A stretch of DNA of 64,000 nucleotides, from NCBI RefSeq assembly GCF_036323735.1, contig NC_086024.1, forward strand, positions 57,663,424 to 57,727,423, in the 5' to 3' direction. Shown here piece after piece: positions 34,246-44,465 of the stretch. Position 1 is the stretch's first letter, and each line of letters opens with the position of its first letter. A program made the translations under genes and the position numbers. The stretch comes from Rattus norvegicus. Lineage: Eukaryota; Chordata; Mammalia; Rodentia; Muridae. The notes under the pieces were generated by a model. That model ran no database searches, had not been told where the DNA came from, and saw nothing but the letters and a program-made list of their open reading frames with translations.

Positions 34246-35878
34246 TATTAAGGTTATTGTCACATTGTTCTCTCAAAGGCATGTTGAACAAACAGGTTGA
34301 GTACACAGTAGACTAGCAGTCTTAAGCCTTAAGGTGTATTATTATTAACTCTGACTGTGAGGTACCACAAATGTTCCAGTCTCCTAAAGGAGAGAGAGAT
34401 TTTCATCGTAATGCTTCACTATAATTTCTCATATAAAACCCTGTGTGGTTTATTTATTTTCTCCTTAAAATTTCGCTCTCAAAATATAAATTTGGTTTGA
34501 AGAAATAACCTTATGTAAATTGTGGGACAATTAAAATGCTAAGCATCTTTTATATTCACTGTAGTTTCCCAACGGAAATTTAGTTTAGAATGACAGCTCA
34601 TTTCTCCATGTCTTAGGTTCGCTTCCTTTTTTTAATCATTGAAGTGAGATCATTTTGGAAAACCCTCCTGGAAGTAGTCTGAGGATTAAATGATTAAATT
34701 CTCATTAAGTACATTGAATACTGCTGGGCATTTGCTTTCTAACTTGTGGTCTTGTGTCCTTCTGCCCATGATGGCTGATTAGCTAGAATAGCATTTCTCA
34801 GGTTTCTGAGTTACATTTCGATATTAGCTTCACAATCTTCTGAAATAATCACTTTTCCTTTACATTTCTTCCTTCTAAAACATTGTTTTCCAGGATTTGC
34901 TTTTTGATATACTTGTTCTTTTCTATAGAGGCTGGAAGTGAAGAATCTTGCAGTTCTCTTCCATGGACCTTATGACCTTCCTTTGTGCAGGGAAGAATGA
35001 GGAAGAACACTGCATAGTCAAGGTAGCATGCAATTAGTAAGAATGGTCCTAACTAAATCCCATGGATCCTTTTTACTTTTGAGTATGAAACTGAATATTA
35101 ACACGTGTAATAGTCATTTTATCTTAGTCAGTGTCTCTTCTTCTTCAGATGACTAGAGTAGTTGAATGAGTTTATTGACTAATATAATTTGACAAGAGAC
35201 AGGTTAAGAAAGCACTAAGTTTCTCTGCGTAGAAATACCTATGGAGGTATAAAAATTTAATGTTTAAACTTAAGCATGAGAAAAATAGAGATACACATAT
35301 TTTAGTTACATAGTGACTTTACTATGGTACAAGGTTGTTTGAAGGTAATCATTTCTTCTTCTAAAATAGATGGGCATTTTTCTAGGATGTTGTAGAGAAA
35401 ACTTAAACTTTAAAGAAGTATAGTAGATAAACTATAATACCTTTCCATTTCTTGGTATCTATGCTGTATAATCTTATTGTCAAGGCAATGACCCTGGCAT
35501 TTCTCCATTCACAGTGTTATGATCTTGTCTGAGAACTAGAAGAGCCATTTTGCTTTCAAAGTCACATTAGGGGTCAGGATTTCTCAACATAAGCAGCCAG
35601 ACATTTCTATAGGAACCAATCTCTCTGAAGTCAAATATTCCCCTTTATTCTCTAGTACATCCTATGCATTGATCTGACAAAGTCCCACATGAATCAATTT
35701 CACATCCATATGAAAGTGGAGTCTTGATAAATTTGATATAGCTTTGCCCCCTTTTCTGACTCAGTGAGTAGAAATCTTTTATTTTTCTCATTAAAATATA
35801 TCCTATTAGTGTAATAAAAATGCACACTGAGGGCCTATATGCAAACTCTGAGTCATTCTATAGTGGTTTTCTTCTCCA
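34246..35878. other. Unassigned sequence
   Basis: No gene or recognised repeat over about 1.6 kb. Confidence 0.5.
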
Positions 35879-36850
35879 TTTTTAAACATTTTATTTACCT
35901 ATGTATTTATTTTATATCCTGACCACATTTTCTTCACTCCCTCTCCCCTCAATCCTTGCACCCTATCTTACCCCACTCCCCACATCCACCCTTCAGTTTA
36001 TCTTTAGAAAAGGGGAGGCCTCCCATGGATATCAACCAGCCCTGGTATATCAAGCTATAGTCAGACTCTTAGCCTAGTCTCCTACTGAAGCTAGATGAAG
36101 CGTGCAGTAGCAGTAGGAGGAGAGTCCTAAAGGCAGGCAACAAAGTCAGATACAACCTCTGCTCTCACTGTTAGGAATACCATATGAAGACCAAGCTACA
36201 CAACTATAACAAATGTGCAGAGGGCCCAGGTCAGTCCCATGCAGGCTCCCTGGTTGGTGGTTTAGTCTCTGTGAGCCCCTGTGGATCCAGGGTAGTTGAT
36301 TCTGTAGGTTTTCTTGTGGTGTCCTAGACTCCTCTGGCTCCTACAACCCTTTCTCTTGGTTTTCTGCAGGGTTTCCCAAGATTTGCCTAATGTTTGCTTG
36401 TAGGTCTCTGCATCTGTTCCCACTGGTTGCTAAGTGAAGCATTTCTGATGAAGATTATGCTAGGCTCCTGTCTGTAAGTATAGCAGTTCCCCTTCATGGC
36501 TTAGGTATCAAGCTGGACTAGTCATTAGTTGGCCATTACCTAATTTTCTAATTTTCGGTTCCACCTTTACTGAGCACATCTTGTAAGGGGGACAAATTGT
36601 AGGTCGAAGGTTTTGTGGCTGGATTGGTGGCCCAATCTCTCCACCGGAAGTTTTGCCTGGTTACAAAAGATGGCTGGTTCAGGCTCCATATCACCCATTG
36701 CTAGGATCTTAGCCCTAGGTTTTTGCTTGCTCAGAAATGCCCCCCCATTCCAGTTCTGTCTCCCAGTACTTCTTCCCTCTGCCCTTCCTTATCGGGTCCC
36801 CCCATTCCCATTTCCATCCCCACCAGATAACTCAGCCATTAAAGGCTAGG
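35879..36850 (-). mobile_element. Lx-type L1 3' UTR, minus strand
   Basis: A T-rich start ('cattttatttacctatgtat') is followed by antisense Lx 3' UTR landmarks: 'ggttggtggtttagtctctg', 'tggttttctgcagggtttcc', 'ggacaaattgtaggtcgaag' and a C-rich 5' portion. Divergence from the L1s at 3.5 and 31.8 kb is clear, so this copy is older. The 78-codon frame at 36613-36849 lies within it and is not a gene. Confidence 0.75.
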
Positions 36851-36925
36851 CTCACACCCAAAAATAAGATCTTTGCCCCTTTAAAAGAAAGATGTTATCA
36901 TGATTTGCTGCTTTAAAAATTGTCT

Positions 36926-37070
36926 CTGAGGTTAGTTAGGTGTGGTTGTATATGCCTATACCTCTGCATACAGAAGGCAGGAACAGAAGAGTAACTACAA
37001 ATTCGAGTACATGCATAGTAACTTCTGCGTTAGCCAGGGAAATAAGGAGACTTTGTCTTAAAAATGAAAA
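36926..37070 (+). mobile_element. Degraded B1 SINE
   Basis: 'taggtgtggttgtatatgcc', 'tatacctctgcatacagaag', 'gcaggaacagaagagtaact' and 'agactttgtcttaaaaatg' follow B1 order. Confidence 0.55.
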
Positions 37071-37670
37071 AAGAATGGTTTATGATATATGTTTATTTAT
37101 AGGTCTTTTGTCATGCAATTTGGCAAGTCCTTGTTGAAAATTGGTTAATTGAGGTGTATTATTGATTGAAGTAATGTACACCAAGGACTTCTTCCTTTCA
37201 TTATTCCACCTAATGTGATATGGAAAACAAATATATCAGAGAGCTATTTCTTCTGCCTGTAGCAGCAGGATTTGCTGATTGCAACCCAAAGATTTAAATA
37301 AGCCTGAGGCCTCTGCAACAGATCTGGTGCTTCATTTATTCTTTGGGTGTCTGCTTAAGGTCATAGTATAGAAGCAGTTATGTAAGATCTCATGTGTGGA
37401 CATAAATGCTATTCCACTTTTACTCTAAATCATGAAGCCAACTTCATTTTAATAGTGCCGAGATACTATAAATTTATCAAAGTTCCACTTTCATACTGCT
37501 GTATATTTGAAATTGTTTGATGTGTGACTATTTCAGACCAATACAGAGGAAGACTATATCTACCAATGTTCTGGCAGGTGGCACAAATACCCTAGAGGAT
37601 GGAAAAGAATAGTTGTCAACAGCTGACTTTCATGAGCCACACCCTAAATATTTCCATCTGTCTTTCCTGT
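37071..37670. other. Unassigned sequence
   Basis: No gene or recognised repeat. Confidence 0.5.
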
Positions 37671-37755
37671 TCTCTCCTTCCTTCCTTCCTTCCTTCCTTC
37701 CTTCCTTCCTTCCTTCCTTCCTTCTCCTTCCTTCCTTCCTTCCTTCCTCCCTCCC

Positions 37756-37807
<52 letters not shown>

Positions 37808-37936
37808 TTGTTCTTTCTTTCTTTCTTTCTCTCTCTTCCTTCCTTCCTTCCTTCCTTCCTTCCTCCCTCCTTCCCTCTTTCTTTCCTTCCTTCCTTCCTT
37901 CCTTCCTTCCTTCCTTCCTTCCTTCCTTCCTTCCTC
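37671..37936. repeat. Long polypyrimidine tract (TTCC)n-(TTTC)n-(TTCC)n
   Basis: About 265 bases are almost purely C/T on this strand: ttcc units, then tttc units (37757-37830, with a single tttg break), then ttcc units again. Serine/phenylalanine/leucine and lysine/glycine/arginine frames of 105-134 codons on both strands come only from the repeat. Confidence 0.97.
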
Positions 37937-39243
37937 TTCTTTGACAATCATGAAATAGCTAAAAGAGATCATGAAGCGTGTATTTTTTTTTTAATTAGGA
38001 ACCTTTCTTCAGTATGAATGATCGTTTATTGTTCTCACATTTCCTGAATTTTAACCACTAGCATTTCCATGACAGGCCCCGAGCTTTCTCAACTCCTATT
38101 ATGATTTAAATAGAAAATGTCCCTTAAAGGATCTTGTTATAAACAGTGTTACTTTTGGAGTTTCTAGAAGCTTTGCAGTAGGGCCCAGCTGGTAAATATC
38201 AAGAGAGGGAAAGGCCTCATTAAAAAGTAGACTTCCAGGTACTATTTCCTCAAACTATCCCCTAGCAATGAGGAGTATGGAAGGAGGTTGCACACTTTCT
38301 TCCCACAGAAGGGCTTGCCTGTCAAAAAGGAAACAGAGGAAAAAACAAGGGGTAGAGAAGAGCCCACGAGAAGAGTGGCCACATGCCTCCCTAGGGGTTT
38401 GCACATTGTTTTCTTGGTGTGTGGTGGCCACTCTGTGGAGATTTGTTGATGAATGAATGAATATATCAAAGATAAATGAATCTGGACAGTCAAGTTGAGC
38501 TAGTTCCAAATCTTTCTTCTTTGGTCTTGGGAAAGCCAAATTAAATCCAGCTGTTTTTCAAACTAACAAGCCATTTGAGCAAAAAGCAGCCATTTCTTCT
38601 ATTTCTACTTATTTCCCCCCAAGGGTGCTGAAGAAATAAACGCATCACCAACTATTTATTCTTCAAAAGGCTGGGCCATTTGCTCTTGACATTTTCTTAA
38701 TTGTTCACATTCTGTGTCTCTGTTTAGTTTTCCTAATGTTCCACTCATCACAAACAACTTGTTATATGATCCTGGTGATTGAAGTGTGATGGGATTTCCT
38801 AGCTGTGCTCTCTTACTTTGTCCTTTCCATATATCTCAGTTGCATATTTTTTCCAAATACTAATTTTATTATTTAAGCTGTCTACACCATCAAGGGTATC
38901 AATGTAACTTTAAAATGTTTCAAAACTAGGGATAGGCCATTCAATGCTTCTAAAGAACAATTTATAGGTCAGTGAGGTTCACTGACCTAATACATCGACC
39001 TGATATGACACCTGAGAAGCCTGTGAGGACAAGTTTTTAGTATTATAGATTTACACAGCACGAATCAGCAAGTGTGAGATGCAGCTCTCTGGGGTCCAGC
39101 AGAATGATCAGAGAACTAATGAGGGAGAGCAGAAAATCTGAACCACAGTGCCCTTCCCATTAACTCATTCAACTGCCCTAAAACCTTGACCAACACAATT
39201 TCGCAGGAAAACACAGCAGCGCCACAGCCACTTTAAAAATAAA
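37937..39243. other. Unassigned sequence with a short perfect hairpin
   Basis: No gene or recognised repeat; an 11-bp stem with a 3-base loop lies at 38965-38989. Confidence 0.5.
38965..38989. repeat. Perfect inverted repeat (11-bp stem, 3-base loop)
   Basis: taggtcagtga at 38965-38975 and its exact complement tcactgaccta at 38979-38989 are separated by ggt. The surroundings are unassigned. Confidence 0.9.
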
Positions 39244-39372
39244 ATGTCATGTATGCTGTTAACCCCAACACTGGATACATAGAGAAGGGGGATGAATAAT
39301 TCAAAGGCTGTCTCTCATTTACAAGGAAGGTTTGAGGCTAGCCTGAGCTACAGAAGACCCCTCCACCCCAAT
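39244..39372 (+). mobile_element. Degraded B1 SINE
   Basis: 'gttaaccccaacactggata', 'gaggctagcctgagctacag' and 'aagacccctccacccc' follow the B1 outline. Divergence is high. Confidence 0.5.
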
Positions 39373-39839
39373 TCCCCTACTCACTAGTATGTATATTCTG
39401 CAGTGCTGTTCATTATGTGTTCCAATTCCTATTCAAATAACCATACATAAAAATACTTGTGTGTTTATTGGGTAGAATGCTTATTAACCGCACATTTAAT
39501 TCACATTTCTGGGCCAAGTCTTGGTCACTAGTAGGTGCTGGCTAGAGAATAGGGTTTTGCATTTTTGAGTGATGTGGGTTGTGATGGTATTTTTTTCTTG
39601 ACTTTTGTTTGTATTGTATTTACCTGTTTTTTTTCATTTGTTTATTTGAGGGGATGGAGTCCATGCTGGACTCGAATTCAATGGGTGGCTAAGTGTTGTT
39701 ATCTACAGCTCCCTTTGCTTTACCTTGGTCCTTGAGATAGTGTAGAATACAGGCGGAGTTCACGGTATAATAACGTGGCTATGCTCTCTATTGTGATAGT
39801 ATACAATGACTAAAAGGACTACCGCAGGGAACTCATGGG

Positions 39840-39990
39840 GTACGAGTAGACAGTGGCCAGAGATTCCATTGTGGAGAAGCACACTCTCATAAGATGAGAG
39901 AGGATAATGGGCAGGGAGACCATTGTAAAAGAAAACACTGTACTTGAGGAAGTGGACAATGGCCAGGGAGACCACATGTTTTGCAGACTT
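39840..39990. repeat. 54-bp minisatellite, about 2.7 copies
   Basis: Units at 39840-39893, 39894-39947 and 39948 to about 39990 share 'agtggccagagattccattg' / 'aatgggcagggagaccattg' / 'aatggccagggagaccac'. The period is a multiple of three, so a 140-codon minus-strand frame (39760-40182) stays open and its translation repeats every 18 residues with a Y-x-S-V-x-x-x-N-G core. I regard the frame as a by-product of the tandem repeat. Confidence 0.75.
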
Positions 39991-40174
39991 CTTACGATTT
40001 TCTAAATTCTTTGGAACAGATGACTTTTCTAAAGGGTGTTTTCCTATGTAAGCATTAGACAGGGCCATCTTGAAAAGGGAAGACACAGTGGCATATTTTC
40101 TTCTTTCACCAAAAAATCTTCTTATATTAACTTTTCTCATTGTTAGACAAAATATCTGACACCTCATCCCCCAG

Positions 40175-40500
40175 GCCCCCATAAGAACAAACCAAGAGAA
40201 TTAAGGATTTCTTTTGACTCATGGCTGTGGGCACAGCATGTCACTGTGGGGAAGGTGTGATGGCAGGGACCTGAGGTATCTGGTTACATTACTTCTCTAG
40301 TCAGGAAGCTGATGCTCTGATCACTTTCTCCTTTTTATTTAGTCTGTGACATTAGCTCTATGGGATGATGCTACCCATATTCATGGTGGGTCTTCCTATG
40401 TCACTTAGTCTGTGTGGAAATGTCCTCACAAACATGCCCAGGTGTGTCTCCTAGGTGATTCTGAATTCCGTCAAATGGATATTCTGCACCAACATAGCAC
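40175..40500 (-). mobile_element. MaLR (MT-like) LTR, minus strand
   Basis: 'ttcttttgactcatggctgt', 'gatggcagggacctgaggta', 'tcaggaagctgatgctctg', 'atggtgggtcttcctatgtc' and 'ctaggtgattctgaattccg' follow the antisense of a rodent MaLR LTR whose 5' end lies near 40500. Confidence 0.65.
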
Positions 40501-40647
40501 CACACTTCTGCCGGAAAGTGGGATTTTCCTGGATGTTCAGAAAATCATGTCTTCACTCAGGGCCAATGACCCTATTCTTTAGAGCAGTGACTATATAGCA
40601 GAATAGATGTAAAAAAAATTAAAGAGAAAATAATTAATAATCTATAG

Positions 40648-40807
40648 GGTGTTGGAGAGAAAGACAACTTAGCTGTCAGGAGTGTTTGATGCTCTTCGGA
40701 AGAACCCAAGTTGAGTTCCTTGTCTCACACATTAGGGCACTCACAACTGCCTATAACTCCAGCTGCAGGACCAACGTATGCCTCTGGCCTCCTGGAGTGT
40801 GCATAAA

Positions 40808-40838
<31 letters not shown>
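40648..40838 (+). mobile_element. B3/B2-type SINE with (CA)n tail
   Basis: 'gttggagagaaagacaactt', 'gaacccaagttgagttcctt', 'cacaactgcctataactcca' and 'gcctctggcctcctggagtg' are B3/B2 landmarks in order. A CA array (40809-40838) has grown from the tail. Confidence 0.6.
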
Positions 40839-40840
<2 letters not shown>

Positions 40841-41099
40841 AAGCACACGCACTTCATCTATGAAACAACCATGTTTTACCTGAAGGAAATAGCTATTCTT
40901 TAATGTGCCTCAGTGAAGTTCTGCAGTCTCCATCTTCTTCCCTTTTGTATGCTAATTCAAATTCTAAGGCGCGGCAATTGGAATACTTTCATATGACTTA
41001 AAATTAATGAGTTGCCAGGGACACAAGATGTGGGGCCTGAAGCTGATAATGAAGATCCTTATTAACATTTATGCCTCCAAATCTCTATTAGCTCCCTAA

Positions 41100-41185
41100 C
41101 AGGATGACTTTGAACTTCTGATCCTTCTGCTCCCACCTCCTGTGTTCCGTGGTTACATTGTATACACGATGATGCCTGGCTGTTG
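41100..41185 (-). mobile_element. B1 SINE fragment, minus strand
   Basis: 'actttgaacttctgatcctt', 'ctgctcccacctcctgtgtt' and 'gatgatgcctggctgttg' match antisense B1. Only the half distal to its tail is left. Confidence 0.55.
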
Positions 41186-41225
41186 TATTTTCTTCGGCAC
41201 TTGATCTCACTCTCCATTTACTTGA

Positions 41226-41350
41226 CATTTTTCTTCATAAATAGTATATAATGCTATTACTATTGCTAGCTTTTAAAAAAGGGTTTGTGTAGTCACTGTT
41301 GCCCTAAAACTCAAAGTCCTTCAGCCTGAGCCTTCTGATTATGTTGCTCC
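41226..41350. repeat. 125-bp inverted repeat, left arm
   Basis: This segment is the reverse complement of 42001-42125 at 122 of 125 positions with no gaps. Mismatches fall at the pairs in 'tattgctagc', 'gccctaaaac' and 'atgttgctcc'. Similarity fades within about 10 bases past 41350 and stops at once before 41226. The part 41281-41340 resembles an antisense B1 half, but the two arms are far more alike than two old B1 copies could be. Confidence 0.97.
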
Positions 41351-42000
41351 CTAATTTTCGACCTATGATGATGCAGATGATGATGCCATACATATTACAC
41401 AGCCATATTCAAACTTCCCATCCATCTCCCGTTTCTTCTCTCTTCTCCATCCGCCCCCACTCTTGTGATCCACAGAATTCAATGAATGAATTCAATGTGA
41501 TGAATCATGACTCGGTGGAAGGTTTAATGGGTTGGGAAGACGTGACCTTTATTTTATGATCTGTTTTTGCTTCATCCTCAGATGAGGGTTTCATTCATAA
41601 AACATACAATCTTAGGCAATCAGTTCGTGAATTATCTGATTTATCAGACACTCCATGTCCTCAGGGTAAGACTTTCCCTCTTTCTTTGAAAGTTGGAATT
41701 CGCTCATATTTTCCATGTTTATTTGATGGTGGTGGCGTCAGAGATAAATACAGAGCAGTTGTTTTCAATTTTCCTGAGCAGATACTGTGGAATGCTTGTT
41801 TAAACAGATTTCTGACCCCATTTTAGGTCTCAAGTAGGCATTGGGTAGGGTTCAGTAACTTGTATTTGCAGCTGACTGTTGATCCTGATGAGGAGCCACT
41901 CTGAGAACCACATCAACAAAACCTTCTGGCCTCTCCTTTAACTCCAAGTGCAGGGAGGAATAATTTGAGACCATTGAGAAGAGATGTTCTTGAAATGTAG

Positions 42001-42125
42001 GTAGCAACATAATCAGAAGGCTCAGGCTGAAGGACTTTGAGTTTTAGGACAACAGTGACTACACAAACCCTTTTTTAAAAGCTAGCAGTAGTAATAGCAT
42101 TATATACTATTTATGAAGAAAAATG
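42001..42125. repeat. 125-bp inverted repeat, right arm
   Basis: This is the reverse complement of 41226-41350. The 650-base spacer between the arms (41351-42000) has no recognised repeat or gene. Confidence 0.97.
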
Positions 42126-43264
42126 CTTGAGTCAGAAACTCAAGCATGTACTTACCTTGTATTTCATTCCAAGTCTAGAAGCGCCTTCGCTCTCAGAAAG
42201 CGTGCATGCTCTTTTTATTTAGAAAAAAGACCAGGCCTGTCATTTTTATTTATAAACTATAAGTTAATTTTCACCAAAGCCTTTGAAGCCAGTGCAAGAC
42301 AGACATTAATTGCCTAAAATGTAATAGCCCATGACTTCCAAGTTGATGAAAGGGCCTCAGTGAGCCACCCTGGGAGTTGGGTGAGTGAGAACCAGAGGCT
42401 TCAGACCCAAATGTGTGATAATCACAGTCTCCTTATAAACAGGGATTCCCTGTAGCATGTTATTTTTAAATCCCAGGCTCTTGAAACTGGGATGATCATG
42501 ATGATGACAAACTAAAGTTTTTAGACACCAGTGTAAACGAAAGAAAAAAATCAAAACAGCTGATGTGGGCTAGCAGTGCAGGATTTACAGGAAGGGGTGG
42601 TGAGGAAACTTCATCAGAATGGGGTAGAATTTCAGAAAAGTGAAGAGCTTTCTCCCTATTGTCCTTCCATATTTAATTTATGGTTTCATTTCTTTCTGTA
42701 AATTTTTTCAGCAATCATGAAAAGGCAAGCACAGGATTAACCCAGAACCACATACATAAAATAAAAACGCTAACTCCAAGTAGTCTCATCCTAATCTTTT
42801 ATCCTTTGTAGCCTTCCCTGTAGAAGTTGTTCAATATTTCAAGGATGACACAGTTTGCTTAAGATCACAATCACCTTTTGAATAATGTTATCATGGAATT
42901 ACTTACTTAATAATATGATTAATTATACCAACTATATTAATTATATTAATTATAAATGGAGAGTATAATGACCCAGTCAGCTGCTTAAAGAAGCAGCATG
43001 AAACTGTCAAATAATTTACTATAATTTTAAAGGTAAGATGGACAAATCTCTTAATTATAGGAATAAAATAGATTTAATTCATATTTACTTAAAATAATAT
43101 AAATGTAGTAGAATTTTTTTCTGTTTATTTGAAAGTGACTAGGACTTTGGAGGAGTTTTGGGTGAGTGGGTTTTGGTAGGAAATAAGACAGGAATTTGAC
43201 TTTAGAGGAAGACTGCTGAGTAGGAAAATGGTTCATTGTTTTCCCAGGGTAGACACATGCCTAT
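42126..43264. other. Unassigned sequence, locally very AT-rich
   Basis: No gene or recognised repeat. Three TAATTA cores lie close together at 42920-42925, 42938-42943 and 42947-42952. Confidence 0.5.
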
Positions 43265-43388
43265 AAAAATCTCCAGCGGGGGCTGGGGATTTAGTTCAGT
43301 GGTAGAGCGCTTACCTAGGAAGCGCAAGGCCCTGGGTTCGGTCCCCAGCTCCGAAAAAAAGAACCAAAAAAAAAAAAAATCTCCAGCG
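43265..43388 (+). mobile_element. ID SINE (rat) with 14-bp duplication
   Basis: The ID body (43279-43374) shows 'ggggctggggatttagttca', 'gtggtagagcgcttacctag' and a B box in gggttcggtcccc, then an interrupted A tail. aaaaatctccagcg occurs exactly at 43265-43278 and 43375-43388; its leading As overlap the tail, so the minimum secure duplication is tctccagcg. A recent insertion. Confidence 0.93.
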
Positions 43389-43919
43389 TATTTTGTTTTA
43401 GAGGATTGTGAGAGGAGACACCACTTTAATGACAATAGTCTGCTTAGCAAGCATTCACTCTGGACACAGGTCCACTCTCCAGTCATACATGTGTGGAAGG
43501 CAAGGCTGTTCTCCTTATCCTAACCCTAGGGTCTGGCAGTAAATTAACTTAAGCATGGGATATAGACTAAGGCAATAAGTACTTTCCCTGCACCTGTGGG
43601 ACTGCTGGCAGCCATGTCACCTGCTAGCAGAGGAGGACAACATCTGTGGGAAGCCCACAGATCAAGGAAATGGGTGAGCAGACAGAAGAAGCCAATGGAG
43701 ACCAGAAGAGGAGGCCAGCATTGACTTGGTACATTGACTCTTCTAGATCTTTGTCCATTGTAGCTTTGATCCTAGTAAACCAATTAACTTCTTTCCCTTA
43801 GGCTGCATCTCTTCTGTGATTCTCAGTCTGCTTTCCCCTCCAGCATGTCCAGATGCCCCTGCACACCAGGCGGGAAGGATGAAGTGGAGCTGGGAATGGG
43901 TGGGGTCTGCAAGACTGAG
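43389..43919. other. Unassigned sequence, possibly part of an LTR element
   Basis: No landmark I can name. Because it abuts the LTR at about 43920-44465, some of it may be retroviral sequence I do not recognise. Confidence 0.35.
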
Positions 43920-44465
43920 CTGTCTGGGAGAGAGTACCACTAGGGGAAGGTCTTCAAGAATTTTAGTGTTCAGCTTTCTTAGATAATACTCAGTGAAACA
44001 GTTCTTTTAGATGATCTTCAGTGAAATAGTTTCTGGGCATACGCTTTATTTGGGGTGAACAAAAGTTACGTATAAACCTTGAAGAGTGGGAATTTTCATG
44101 GTGAAAGTAAATCACTGGCTGGGGTTTAAAATACTGAGAATGCCCCCTTTGCATGGAGAGGCATTCCAGGAACCCCAGGTACTTGCTGGATGGCTTCTTA
44201 TCAGGAAAGAGGAAGTTGAACTTGTAGGTAGAGGATGTGGCAGTCAGTCTCCCCAGATAAGGTCAGAGAAAGCTAAGTCCTGCTGGAACAGGGTGTTCCC
44301 TTTTGTGCCCAGCTCAAAGGAGCTATTGGACATGGTAGACTGAGACTTTTTTTTTCAGAGCTGGGGATCGAACCCAGGGCCTTGAGCTCCCTAGGCAAGG
44401 GCTTTACCACTGAGCTAAATCCCAAACCCCGAGACTGAGACTTTAAATGGCAGGGTTTCCCTACA
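43920..44465 (-). mobile_element. Solo LTR related to 10823-11319, minus strand
   Basis: On the minus strand it begins TGTAGGGAAACCCTGCC at 44465 and shares 'accatgtcc(a)atagctc', 'tctctgaccttatctg' and the AATAAA region (complement of 44045-44050) with the LTR at 10.8-11.3 kb. Near its 3' side a 28-base unit is tandemly duplicated (43981-44035). The left border is estimated from the length of the related copy. An ID SINE has inserted near its 5' end. Confidence 0.6.
44337..44444 (-). mobile_element. ID SINE inserted in the LTR, minus strand
   Basis: The antisense ID body occupies 44350-44431 ('gagctggggatcgaacccag', 'gggctttaccactgagctaa'), with its A tail seen as T9 or more. agactgagacttt is repeated exactly at 44337-44349 and 44432-44444. 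Removing the ID restores alignment of the LTR with its relative, so the LTR came first. Confidence 0.93.

Noticed and set aside
37599..38017. Frames of 105-134 codons on both strands, serine/phenylalanine/leucine or lysine/glutamate/arginine-rich
   Set aside because: They are translations of the TTCC/TTTC microsatellite in several frames at once.
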